DNA from: Rhizoclosmatium globosum
Lineage: Eukaryota; Chytridiomycota; Chytridiomycetes; Chytridiales; Chytriomycetaceae
Reading direction: 5' to 3'
NCBI GenBank assembly: GCA_002104985.1
Contig: MCGO01000046.1
Span: forward strand, 248,001 to 312,000
Length of the DNA stretch: 64,000 bases
Numbering within the stretch: position 1 is the first letter of the stretch; the number at the start of each line of letters is the position of its first letter. The notes beneath the pieces were generated by a model. The model was not told the DNA's origin, ran no database searches, and saw only the letters and a program-made list of their open reading frames with translations. Positions 46,348 to 55,764 of the stretch are shown one piece after another. The position numbers were made by a program, and so were the translations under genes.

Positions 46348-47607
46348 TTATGAAACAACGTTCTGCGTTGGAGTGAAAAGAGACCCCATTTTAAAATGTT
46401 TTGACGACTTTTTCGTCGTCAGGAGCAACACTGACAATTCCTCAGGCTTCGCCTTGAAAATCACAGCCATGTTACAGGCAATTGGTGTCGCGTGTGATGG
46501 CAAATGGAGTTGTGCTTCCTGTCCGTCGGGCAAACGAAGAAAGTGCTGAAATTTCGTCCAGTTTGATATGTTCATGCCTTGCCCCCTATTTGATATGTGT
46601 CAGTCGTATATAAACAATGAATGTAGGTTTGGCCCAAACTCTTTGGTTTCTTTCTTGGAAGGAAACTCTGTCAATGGTGTCTTGTTTGTGATACTCATGA
46701 TTCTCTTGCGAACATCAGATGGAGACATATCCTTCGTAACGATTGCTCCGATTGTGTACGTTCCAGTGCTGTCTCGCTGTGGACCACTTTCGCCAAGGTA
46801 TTCTCGGCTGTTGGTTGAAACAGATCCCCAAACCAAGTGACAGTCGCTCAAAAGCTTTGAGGCAATTACATCGTTAGAACTGACATACGCATCTTCTGTC
46901 GTGTATTTTTGCTTGATTTCCTCGATTTGGGGTTTATCGATGGTGTACACGTTGCCCCTTGCGGCGCCAAACACTGTCTCCATGTAAAACTTGATGGACA
47001 ACAAGGACGTAAAAGATCTCCATTCGTAATAACTCGCTCCAAAAATGTCTTGACGCATGGCATTAAAGGAATCAATTCGTTCAACAGAAAGGGCTCTGGG
47101 CACAAACTCAGGTCTTGCATCAAGCATCTTGAGAACTTCGTAGTACGTATTCCCATCCCCAAGCATATGAGACATACTCACAACGAGACTGTTTCCATTT
47201 ACAATTAAGATGCGGAACAGGTCTCCAAACGTTTTCTTGTTGAGGTAGCAGTACCCAAGCTTGACCAAGTGTTTCTTGACGGACTTGACGAGCTTATTGT
47301 ATTCTTGATCTTGAGCAAATCCCGGAATGGTGAGGCACTTCACGTACGTGTCGTCAGCTGCCGTTGATGGTACAGTAGCAGGGTATTCGAAATGAACGTC
47401 TCCCATCTTGCCCACAAGACGACTTTGGAGCCATGGGTTTAACTCCAAGATCTGTTGTACTCGTGCAGTAATAAAGTCAACGGGGACAGAACCGGAAAAG
47501 AAATTGAATGTGGTAATGGTCACATAAAAGAACGGCCCCATCTTGCGTTCGTCATCGAGAAGCGTGACGACTTGGACGTTTGGCGGTGGAGTCTGTGATT
47601 TGGGCAT
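46348..47607 (-). CDS. HXXXD-type acyltransferase, copy 2
   Basis: The start at 47607 gives MPKSQTPPPNVQVVTLLDDE. The catalytic motif is HMLGD within SMSHMLGDGNTYYEVL. Exon 1 ends after SKKETKE at an unusual GTTTGG donor; the second exon starts GQGMNISNWTKF and ends at 46348. The N-terminal third is nearly identical to copy 1. The middle (residues about 195-240, around FVPRALSVERIDSFNAMRQD) is more diverged, which points to a changed substrate pocket. Like copy 1 it lacks a secretion signal. Confidence 0.75.
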
Positions 47608-47699
47608 ATTTTTTTCTGGTTGAATGCTCAGATAGTTGCTGAATGAGCAGACAGGTGGAGATCGGAAAAGTGGAGATCGGAATTTTAACAAAACAGTTT

Positions 47700-48842
47700 T
47701 TATTCAGATTTCAAAGGAAAATCAGTCAACACACTGTACTCTTGGAAATGAATAGCAGGTTTTTCATCGAAGCTGTTACCTGCAAGAAATAGTACTTCCA
47801 AATTCGTGAGATTTTTCAGTTCGGTTGGCACAACACCAGAAAATTGGTTTTGTGAGAGCAGAAGACTCTTGAGAGAGGTCAAAGTCCCTAGTACTGCCGG
47901 TATACTTCCAGTCAATGAATTATTTTGAAGAAATAGTCGTTGAAGATTCTTGAGATTCCCAATAGACTCTGGAATACAGCCGTCCAACTGATTTCCATGC
48001 AGACTCAGAACGACGAGGTTCACGAGGGATCCAATTTCTTGAGGGATAGAACCGAATAATTTACTGTCCGAGAGGTCGATTTTGACGAGCGCGGTGAGCA
48101 TACAAATAGCGGTTGGGATATGTGTTGGAAACTTGAGTCCAATTTCCATCAACGTCAATTTCGAAGCAAAGAGAGTCGCGTATCCGGTTTGATAACCTTC
48201 ATGTCCACGGAATAGAATCAAATCCAGGGCTTTAATAGGGTCCGCCGGTTCTTTGCGAGAAGTTGTTGGACTGCCCATAGAGGAAGCTGTGCCTTGAAAC
48301 AGATTGACATCGCTTCCCCATCCCCCATTCGAATCAACATACATTGTACGATTCATATTGAGGGTTCTGCAGCGTTTGAGGTTGAGCAAGACGAATGGGT
48401 TTGTGGTCAAGCAGGTGTTAAATGCCTTTGAAAGCAGTCTGTATTGAACTACTTTAAACGGATGGATCCAACTGAATATCTGCGCGACAAGTTCGAAAGG
48501 AAGATTCGTGATTCGAGTTTTGAATTTCCGAGTTGAGTTTATGAGGTTTGATGTATTTGAAGAGATTGTTTTCACATTTGAAGCGATTGAATCGACGAGG
48601 GCCTTTGTTTGAGTGTGCTCTGATTTTAGTTTATTGAGCGATGTGTCGATGTTGTTGAGTGAGGATGTGTGCAAAGTCAGAAGGGATTCGTGGCGATTCA
48701 GCTGATTTTGGATTGATAAAAGAAGAGAGTGGATCGTGGTGAGACTGGGCTCGGATTCGGAAGTAGCTTTAGTGGCTTCGCTGGTCGTCATTGGCGTGGT
48801 GTGGGTGGTGGATGATTTGAAGAGAGCTTTCTTTGGCCACAC
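47700..48842 (-). CDS. LRR protein with N-terminal coiled coil and F-box-like segment
   Basis: A single exon of 380 codons. The N-terminal 100 residues are helical with heptad-like Leu/Ile spacing (LLLSIQNQLNRHESLLTLH; IDTSLNKLKSEHTQTKALV). ITNLPFELVAQIFSWIHPFK follows, a clear F-box-like motif (about residues 113-135). From residue about 225 five LRRs follow of the IPxEIGSLxNLxxLxLxxNxL type, ending before the C terminus. There is no signal peptide. The order of elements is the same as in the gene at 29761-31306, so they are paralogues, though only this one lacks introns. A likely role is a substrate receptor of a cullin ligase; that is inference. Confidence 0.75.
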   Translation of the reverse strand: MWPKKALFKSSTTHTTPMTTSEATKATSESEPSLTTIHSLLLSIQNQLNRHESLLTLHTSSLNNIDTSLNKLKSEHTQTKALVDSIASNVKTISSNTSNLINSTRKFKTRITNLPFELVAQIFSWIHPFKVVQYRLLSKAFNTCLTTNPFVLLNLKRCRTLNMNRTMYVDSNGGWGSDVNLFQGTASSMGSPTTSRKEPADPIKALDLILFRGHEGYQTGYATLFASKLTLMEIGLKFPTHIPTAICMLTALVKIDLSDSKLFGSIPQEIGSLVNLVVLSLHGNQLDGCIPESIGNLKNLQRLFLQNNSLTGSIPAVLGTLTSLKSLLLSQNQFSGVVPTELKNLTNLEVLFLAGNSFDEKPAIHFQEYSVLTDFPLKSE

Positions 48843-48905
48843 TATTATTGCTCCTCCACCTTCAAACCTTCGATTCTTTGAATAAGATCAATCAAAAGTA
48901 AATAA

Positions 48906-50305
48906 TTATTTGGTTATTCGCTCATCTTCCAAGAATGCACCAATAATTTCCCGTCTTCCTCTCTGAAGAGCAATTTTATAACATTCCTCAACATTCTCCG
49001 CAGAACACAACCTCGAATCGGATAATAACACTTGTACCATTTCCAAGTTTCCTCTCCGAACAGCATCCAACAATATTCCTCCACAATCCCGAGTCGGAAC
49101 CGTTCGAGAGTCTGCCAGCAAAGCCCGAATCACACCAAGATGTCCACGCTCGATCGCATCTTCCAATCCTTTGTTTCCTTGTGCAGAAGGATCTACTCGA
49201 AGGTCCGTAAGCAACAACTTTACGATATCTGTTCGGCCTTGTTGCGATGCAGAAACGATGGCAAGGTTTGATGATGCTGACGGATCAACGCGACTATCTC
49301 GTAGAAGCATTCGTACTATTTCAATATGGTCGTAATGAATCGCTGTCAAAAGACTGGATCCAGGGGAGAAGCGTGGGTCTTGGATAAGCAGTCTCACGAT
49401 ATCAGCATGCCCACACTGCGTTGCCACAGTAACACAAGCATTTGGTGCTTGTTGAATATACCGGAGCAGTGTTTGAGTCAAAATCATATTGCCGTTCCTG
49501 CACGTAACCATCAACGACCGATGTGCCCATTCGTGAATATTAGCAAGTGTTTCTGGACGTGACAAGAGAAATAAGCACGGAGACGTATAATTCTGCTCGT
49601 TGGCGATTTCAAACAGAGTGTTGATGTTGTCACGCGAGAGAAAAGATTCAAAGTTAGACAGCAGAATCTCATACAGACGTAGATGCAAATTCTCAGATCC
49701 AAGGGTGTGCTTGAATCTCTGGCCCCATGAAGGTAACGGCATTCCCACGTATCGCGGTCCTCCAGGATATGTGTAAATGTAGTCATCCTCCATCAATTTG
49801 ATTAACGTCGACGCCTTGTACGATAACGGAAGACGAGTCCATCCATCCTGTTCTCCAACGATATCCCATACAGGTGAATAGACAGTCTCGAACTTGTCAT
49901 TTAAATCTGGTCGTTCATTAGATTGGGCCTGCTGAACCTTGGCGATGTAGCTAGCACGAAAGCCTGCTATTAGGGCATCACGCTGACTATCCACAAGCTT
50001 CGTGAGTCCTCGGTAAGCTTGAGCCGGGGTGTGGAAGAGGATCGGTGAGAAGGAGCGGCAGAGAACGGCAAGAGCCACACGCTCTTTGAATGGGATCAGA
50101 GACAAGATTTGATCAATGAGTTCTATTGGAAGGCATTGTATTGTGATGCATGCTTCTTGAACCTGGACTGAGGTCGATAACTGTGTTGACAGGTTGTCAA
50201 TGACACTCTACGAATTGGAAGGATCGTAAGGAACAAACATACTACATCTGGGTCTCTTACTGTTATCGTCATCATACGACGCACGAGAGAAATAAGTCCT
50301 TGCAT
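48906..50305 (-). CDS. Ankyrin-repeat protein with F-box-like N terminus
   Basis: Exon 1 (50261-50305) encodes MQGLISLVRRMMTIT; the intron 50209-50260 has GTAAGAG...TAG borders. Exon 2 continues SVIDNLSTQLSTSVQ and then CLPIELIDQILSLIPFKERV, an F-box-like motif. After about 180 residues without obvious repeats there are ankyrin repeats: ATQCGHADIVRLLIQDPRFS, AIHYDHIEIVRMLLRDSRVD, ASQQGRTDIVKLLLTDLRVD, AIERGHLGVIRALLADSRTV, AVRRGNLEMVQVLLSDSRL and a last partial one. The repeats are of the 'D.R.DPS' fungal type. No membrane segment. Probably a protein-interaction adaptor. Confidence 0.8.
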
Positions 50306-50409
50306 AAGTTGGCTGGGTTATTTTTGATCTTCTAAATTAAATACCTTTCTCCTCCTTAGTTTGTCCAAATAACGGTTTATTCATTATGCTTAAAAGAAAT
50401 AGCTAGTTT

Positions 50410-50616
50410 TTATAGAGGCCCACACAAATATAGAGCAACTAGTTCTCTGTTTTGTTCTTCAGCTTTCGCTTTTGATACCGTCGAGGATTCTTGGTGATGC
50501 AAAACAGCTTCTGCAATTTGATGACTGCCTTCAACGATTGCTTGTGATATCCGGTCAAGCAAGTCGGACTCGTGTTCGATTGCTACTTGGGCTTCGTGGC
50601 CAATGTCTCCTGCCAT
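50410..50616 (-). CDS. HEAQ-family small protein 3
   Basis: 68 codons in one exon: MAGDIGHEAQVAIEHESDLL, then DRISQAIVEGSHQIAEAVLH and a short polar tail ending LYLCGPL. Upstream, GAGTCGATTTGACT at 50715-50728 is identical to the motif at 43575-43588, and both sit about 100 bp before the ATG. The match in regulatory sequence as well as protein supports a real gene despite the small size. No signal peptide or known domain. Confidence 0.62.
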   Translation of the reverse strand: MAGDIGHEAQVAIEHESDLLDRISQAIVEGSHQIAEAVLHHQESSTVSKAKAEEQNRELVALYLCGPL

Positions 50617-50957
50617 ATTATAAGATTCGGATTCGGTTTGATGTCTTCTTTTGAGAATTAGATTGTCAGATGAAATGCGGCTCTTTGTTTTTGTAGTTGC
50701 GAGTGAACGAGTATGAGTCGATTTGACTGACTATCGCTCAAAACAGAACGTGTCAACAAAACGTATCTTTGTTATCGTTATCAGGCAGTTCAAGACATGT
50801 GTCACTTTGAGTTATTGATGATAGCAGTCGTCACTGAATATTCGCCATCTGGTCTTTTCACCTTCGATTGAATGGTGCATGAGAGTTTCAGGAATTTTAC
50901 AATCAAGACTCAAAGTTAAATTATTGCAAACAACTTAAATATTTATTTGGCTTAGAA
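50617..50957. other. Spacer between HEAQ 3 and HEAQ 4
   Basis: It holds the HEAQ 3 promoter motif (50715-50728) and otherwise AT-rich sequence. I see no further gene. Confidence 0.45.
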
Positions 50958-51179
50958 TCACGATCTAAATGCCCGTAAAACCAACTTTTCAATGTCACTC
51001 GTCGCCTTTCCTTCACCTCCAGGTTCGTTTCTTCCTCTGAACATCGTTTCATGGCGATGGAGTGCAGCCTCGGCGGTACTGTGGTGGTGATGATGGCTGA
51101 TCGCATTTGAAAGCTTTTCGATTAAACCCGACTCGTTATTCATGGCTGCTTGGGCTTCGTGGCAGATGTTGGCTGGCAT
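50958..51179 (-). CDS. HEAQ-family small protein 4 (diverged)
   Basis: 73 codons starting MPANICHEAQAAMNNESGLI, then EKLSNAISHHHHHSTAEAAL, a run of five histidines where the others have EGSHQI. It ends VLRAFRS. A related upstream element, GAGTCAGTGTGACAT, starts at 51250, 71 bp before the ATG. The divergence in the core suggests a changed or relaxed copy. Confidence 0.55.
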   Translation of the reverse strand: MPANICHEAQAAMNNESGLIEKLSNAISHHHHHSTAEAALHRHETMFRGRNEPGGEGKATSDIEKLVLRAFRS

Positions 51180-51433
51180 TGGTACTCAAGATTTGGCAGG
51201 AAAACAAGGCGTTTGACTCAGTTCTCTTTTTTGCACGTGTTTCGACAATGAGTCAGTGTGACATGGACTCCACCAACTTATTGTGTTCATCACTTTAAAC
51301 TTCTGAATATGAATTAGTAGTGGGTATTTTTTTTTATGTAATTGAGTTGGAGAGGAAAGATTGTTAACAAATCAAACTATACACAACGTTTTATTAAGGT
51401 ATGACAAAATGAAGAGGCAGCAACAAGATGAGC

Positions 51434-51643
51434 TCATTCAGCAAAAGAAAAGTGCGTCAACAACTCGCGATTCTTCTCCTCAGTTGCTGAGATTTGTTTA
51501 CTCGATCCGGATACTTGGTCGGTATGCAAAATAGCAGCAGAGATCTGGTGTGTGCTTTCGATAATCACATGTGTGATCTGGTCGATAAGACTTGTTTCTT
51601 GTTCAATGGCGACTTGGGCTTCGTGGCCGATATCAGCTGGCAT
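51434..51643 (-). CDS. HEAQ-family small protein 5
   Basis: 69 codons starting MPADIGHEAQVAIEQETSLI, then DQITHVIIESTHQISAAILH and a tail with EEKNRELLTHFSFAE. The N..REL tail resembles HEAQ 3 (EQNRELVAL), so 3 and 5 form a shorter subtype without the DGEVFVV ending. One exon. Function unknown. Confidence 0.62.
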   Translation of the reverse strand: MPADIGHEAQVAIEQETSLIDQITHVIIESTHQISAAILHTDQVSGSSKQISATEEKNRELLTHFSFAE

Positions 51644-51898
51644 GATGTGGAGACTTATTAGGTTTTGGAATTTGATTTCTGGGGAAGATCAGAAAAGGAC
51701 GTGATTGGTTTTTATGGGGAAATGCCAGAAGGCTGTCCATTTTGCGTGTTGTGACTTTCAGTGTGAGTAGTGGTGAGTCATTGGCCGTGTTTGCCAGATA
51801 GCTGTTAAAAAAATATTTCCCGTCAACCTTGTTGAACCCAGTTCACTTTAAGGTGGTTAAATCCAAAAAAAATCATAATTGACATGAAAGCATTAATA

Positions 51899-52640
51899 TT
51901 AGCTAATAACCTGCAAAGCCCGTGACGCAGTCCTACGCAACTGTTCCATAGCCCCCGTCCTAACCGGTTCATCCTCACCATACCTCGGCGGTTCATCCAA
52001 ATACTCTGGCAAAAACTCTTCCTCAGCTTCACTGTCCCTACCCCTAATCCTCACCGCATATTCCTGCGTTTCCCGTTTCGATTTACACATCTTCAACGTG
52101 ATTATCACGCAACCAAACAGCGCGATAACCAAGAGAGAGACAACAACAACAATTGTCTTTGTAGATACTGCGGGTGGAGGCGTTTCAGGACTGAAACCTT
52201 CTACAGCGGGGTATCCAGACCCCAGTGTGAATCTGCTGTTGCTCTGCCAGTTGATCTTTGAGCCAAAAACGGGAGAATCGTAGAGGGTTATTATTCCAGT
52301 GTTGTTGGAGTCGATGCAGAAGAGGCCGTTGGAGCCCCATGTTTGTAGAATCGTGGTGTTCGAGGTAGATTCGATTTTTATGAGTCTGTTGGAGGTGTAC
52401 GAGAATGTGGCGGCGTTGCCTTTTTCGTCTTGGAATTGACTTGTTGGATTGAATTCGGTCGTATTTATTAAATTGTTGTAAACACCATAGATAGCCCCTG
52501 GAGAACAAATGGTGGAATTAGTATTCGCGATATAAAAGAGATTTAGTGGATCCCAACGATCCTCCATGTTTTGGTATCTCCGCAGATGGTTGAGTTTGCT
52601 GCGACCGCAGAACCTGTTACTTAGCAGAAGATGCTGTTTG
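51899..52640 (-). CDS. Single-pass membrane protein with PPxY tail
   Basis: The frame ends at 51899. An extracellular part with several N-glycosylation sequons (NSTIC, NTTEF, NTTIL) is followed by a Pro-rich stalk (SPETPPPAVST), a membrane segment (TIVVVVSLLVIALFGCVII), a basic stop-transfer (KMCKSKRETQ) and an acidic tail with EPPRYGEDE, a PPxY motif that would recruit WW-domain (Nedd4-type) ligases. The 5' end is unsettled. A coherent N-terminal reading (VAANSTICGDTKTWRIVG) joins the main frame only if one G is added near 52553. A candidate first exon with MPIMFPVSLA lies near 52800. Family not recognised. Confidence 0.6.
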
Positions 52641-52959
52641 ATGGACTGTATGAGGCATTCACACAACTCATTTGCTGTCTGTTTCTTTTTGTCCAAGACG
52701 TTTAACGCTTGTTCACGTTGTATTCGTTAGGCTTGAGTTGTTTGACAAACACAAGTGGAGACTGAATCTATGACGCAAGCGACACGGGGAACATGATAGG
52801 CATAACATTAATAATCAATGCAAGAGCAGATGCCTCAGCACAATTACATTTCTTTGACATCATTTAAGTCCACACATTAACCCACTTTTTAGTAAAAGGC
52901 TACTTTATCATGAACATAATACGAGGCGGAAGAAAAGAAAAAGATGCTAAAAATGCAGC

Positions 52960-54135
52960 CTAAATAAGTAAAGCAACACTTGCTGCCATTGCTGCGAATC
53001 CAGCAGCAACCTTTTCACCTGACGACTTTCCAGAACCTTGGGTGGCAGTAGAAACAGCACCATTCGAACCAGTACCAGTAGTTCCAGTAGAAGCTGTACC
53101 AGTGTTGGTAGAACCAGAAACGGATGGAGTACAAGAAGCTCCAGACTTGACCAAACCAATATGGTAAAAGCTGTAAGTGACACTTGGAGGATTAAAGTTG
53201 ACGAACGTGGCGTCCTTTGTGTGTTTGAAGTCAAAGTTGTTGACACCGTCGAATTCCTTTGCCATGAGGGAGAAGGGGATGAAGATTGCTTGTGGAGTTC
53301 CGTTTGGAGTGTGAAATTGGGAGAGTTTGACGTATGCAGAGTCTATAGAGAATTAGAAAGTGAGTCCGTTAGGAATTACCCGAATGCTTTCAAATACCTT
53401 TGGTTCTGGCGGAACAATCAGCGTTCTTTTGTGTCAATGTCAAGTACACGTCAGATCCAGCTGGCATGGACACATTGAGGTAGAGCCCTTGGTATGGAGT
53501 CATATCCTGGCATACTTTGACACCGAAATCGTTGGAGCTGCGTTGATCGTCCCAGACTATGAAAAATGCCGAGAATCAGTTTCAAGATATACATCAAATC
53601 ACAAGTGGAAGAAATCCTTACCAAACTTGAAGTAAAAGTAGTTGTTTGCAAGGATATCGGCTGGATGCAAACCAGGGTCTGTGTTTGGCGGGTTTTGGAG
53701 GAATCCCGGTGTGACATCGACATGTCCGTCAGTGGCAGCAAAGTTGTAGGTCAGCTTAGAACCATCGCCATCGACTCCGTAGTCTCCGCCGTTCAAGTTG
53801 AGGGTCTGGTTGGGAAGGAAGGTTCAATGAAGGGTAAGTGGGACTTGGAAGGGGCAAGACACACCTTGACGTTTCCGTACGAGTCCTGAGCATTGCAAGT
53901 GCCATGACAGTGTTAGTAATAGTTAAGCTTTTGCCATCAGAATGAGTGACTCACATTTCTGTAGTTTGAAGCGGATCTGTGAATGTGATAAGGGCAGAGA
54001 ACGTGTCAGCCAATCAACCGAGGCTCTTCCTTCTCACCTTGGACTCATGTCATCAACTAGGAACTCGCACGAGGAAGGCACGGTGAGCTGGGCAGCGGCT
54101 GCAACAAGTGGCAAAAGGGCGACTAGTGAAAGCAT
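52960..54135 (-). CDS. Secreted GPI-anchored protein with beta-sandwich-like domain
   Basis: The start at 54135 opens a signal peptide (MLSLVALLPLVAAAAQL). The mature part has CEFLVDDM, LNLNGGDYGVDGDGSKLTYN, PADILANNYFYFKFG, QDMTPYQGLYLNVSMPAGSD, VYLTLTQKNADC and KLSQF...FIPFSLMA. Several short introns interrupt it. The pattern (acidic LVDD start, DDG-type loop, strands ending in a bulky 'I.LVKSG.SC') is the CIA30/galactose-binding-like sandwich common in fungal surface proteins, a tentative match. A Gly/Thr/Ser linker and hydrophobic end (AAGFAAMAASVALLI) predict a GPI anchor. The stop is TAG at 52960-52962. Confidence 0.65.
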
Positions 54136-54295
54136 TTTGGATTGTGATTTCGAGAACCTTTCGAAGTAGGTCAATCAATCACTATTTAACTGCAAACATA
54201 AGCAGGCTTACTCTTTTCTACTATTCTTAGTTTATTATATTTAATAACCTTACTTTGTTGAATAACCCACAAATGACTTGAAACGTTCCCCCAAA

Positions 54296-55465
54296 ATGCC
54301 AAAGCCAGTGCACGTCATCCGACTCCTCCAACCATCCGAACAAGAAAGCATCGCTGCAACCCTTTCCCATGCCTTCGCAAACAGCACCTTCACCAAGTGG
54401 ATCACGCCCGATCCGATCCTTCGCAAATCCAACATGGACACGTACTTCACCGACATTGTCACTGGCGTCTCGTCTGTGCCTGGATCGTTCATCGAAGTCA
54501 CAGACGACTTGAACGCAGCTGCTCTCTGGTCCTTCAAGGCCCCCGAATCTCCCTCGGTTACCCCTCGAAAGCGGCCGCCTTACAGAAAAGAAGTTGTCGA
54601 CATCTTTGCCGGAATTGAACAATCGGCGCCAGAGAAACCCTATTTGTATCTTGGTTTTATTGGTGCAAAAGTGGAAGGAACTGGCGCTGCTTCCGCACTC
54701 ATCCGCCACAGACTGGCCAATTTGGAGCAAGGAACTAAAGTCGCGTTATGGACGGGGACAAGGAGCAATATTGCATTCTATGAACGATTTGGATTCAAAC
54801 TGTACTCTCAGGCACTCAAAGAAGATTTAGAGGACGGACAGAATGGTTGGTGGATGGTTCGTGATCCACAATCAGAACACATTGTCAGACCTATGCGGGT
54901 TGGAGAAGAAGATATTGTCATCGATATTCTGAGTACCGCGTTTTACAGGGATGAATGGATTAAATGGACGACTCCAGACGACAGTGCACGCGCAAAAGAA
55001 TGTCTTGTGGATTTCACTGCGATTGTAAAGAGTTCTGACCCGAATATGGTTATTGAAGTAACGGATGATTTGAATGGAGCTGCCGTGTGGATTCATCGAA
55101 ACGAGAACGTCGGGGCTGATGATGGTGTATGTCATGAATACGAAAGTATGGATGAATTCCGTGATGAGGTCCGTAGGATTCTGGAGGGTATTGGACCTGC
55201 GGCTCCGCCTCGGCCATACCTTTTCCTTGATTTGATTGGGTCCAAAGTGGAAGGGACTGGGGCAGCGTCGGCATTGATTCGACACCGCCTTGAACGGATC
55301 GGTAACGATACAAACGTGGCATTGTGGACAGGGAACAAACAAAACAGAAAGTTTTACGAGCGGTTTGGGTTTAAACCGTACTCTCAAGCCTTGAAAGAGG
55401 ATTTGCCGTGCGGTCAAAATGCGTGGTGGTTGGTACGAGACGCTTCTGATTCGATGAAGAAGTAA
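54296..55465 (+). CDS. Double-domain GNAT acetyltransferase
   Basis: An intron-free frame of 389 codons from 54296 (MPKPVHVIRLLQPSEQESIA); an ATG 18 bases earlier is also in frame. The protein is two copies of one GNAT unit of about 190 residues. Each has a start (LLQPSEQ / MRVGEED), FIEVTDDLNAAALW / VIEVTDDLNGAAVW, KPYLYLGFIGAKVEGTGAAS / RPYLFLDLIGSKVEGTGAAS (the acetyl-CoA binding region), VALWTG...FYERFGFK and a GQN.WW.VRD end. A related single-unit gene lies at 57676-58320. Fusion probably arose by duplication of such a gene. Substrate unknown; N-acetylation of a small molecule or peptide is inferred from the fold. Confidence 0.82.
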   Translation: MPKPVHVIRLLQPSEQESIAATLSHAFANSTFTKWITPDPILRKSNMDTYFTDIVTGVSSVPGSFIEVTDDLNAAALWSFKAPESPSVTPRKRPPYRKEVVDIFAGIEQSAPEKPYLYLGFIGAKVEGTGAASALIRHRLANLEQGTKVALWTGTRSNIAFYERFGFKLYSQALKEDLEDGQNGWWMVRDPQSEHIVRPMRVGEEDIVIDILSTAFYRDEWIKWTTPDDSARAKECLVDFTAIVKSSDPNMVIEVTDDLNGAAVWIHRNENVGADDGVCHEYESMDEFRDEVRRILEGIGPAAPPRPYLFLDLIGSKVEGTGAASALIRHRLERIGNDTNVALWTGNKQNRKFYERFGFKPYSQALKEDLPCGQNAWWLVRDASDSMKK

Positions 55466-55650
55466 TGTTGCTGAATATGGATGTATGTATGGTTTTTTAA
55501 TGGAGAGTTAATGAAAAGATATTGATGGGACTCATCTTTTTGTAATTGCGCCGTTTTCGATATTTAAAATGGACAGTAATAGTTGCGGAAATCAATATCC
55601 GCACTCATAATGAAACGGAAAAGATGTGGCTGGGCAATAAATTGAATAAA

Positions 55651-55700
55651 GGTTCGATTAGCGGCAAATGCGGCAGATCCAGCCTGTCCCTATAAAGACC
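55651..55700 (+). promoter_or_regulatory. Promoter of the four-repeat cysteine gene
   Basis: GGTTCGATTAGCGGCAAATG (from 55651) continues GCGGCAGATCC and is followed by TATAAAGACCAG at 55691, 74 bp before the ATG. The matching block of the three-repeat paralogue (revcomp of 29437-29483) has the same order: GATTAGCGGCA, second GCGGCA, TCCAGC, TATA-like, GACCAG. Confidence 0.65.
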
Positions 55701-55764
55701 AGCGCATTCCAACACTTTCGTATCCATCAACAACAAACAAACAAAAAACCTCTTCAATAAGGAA

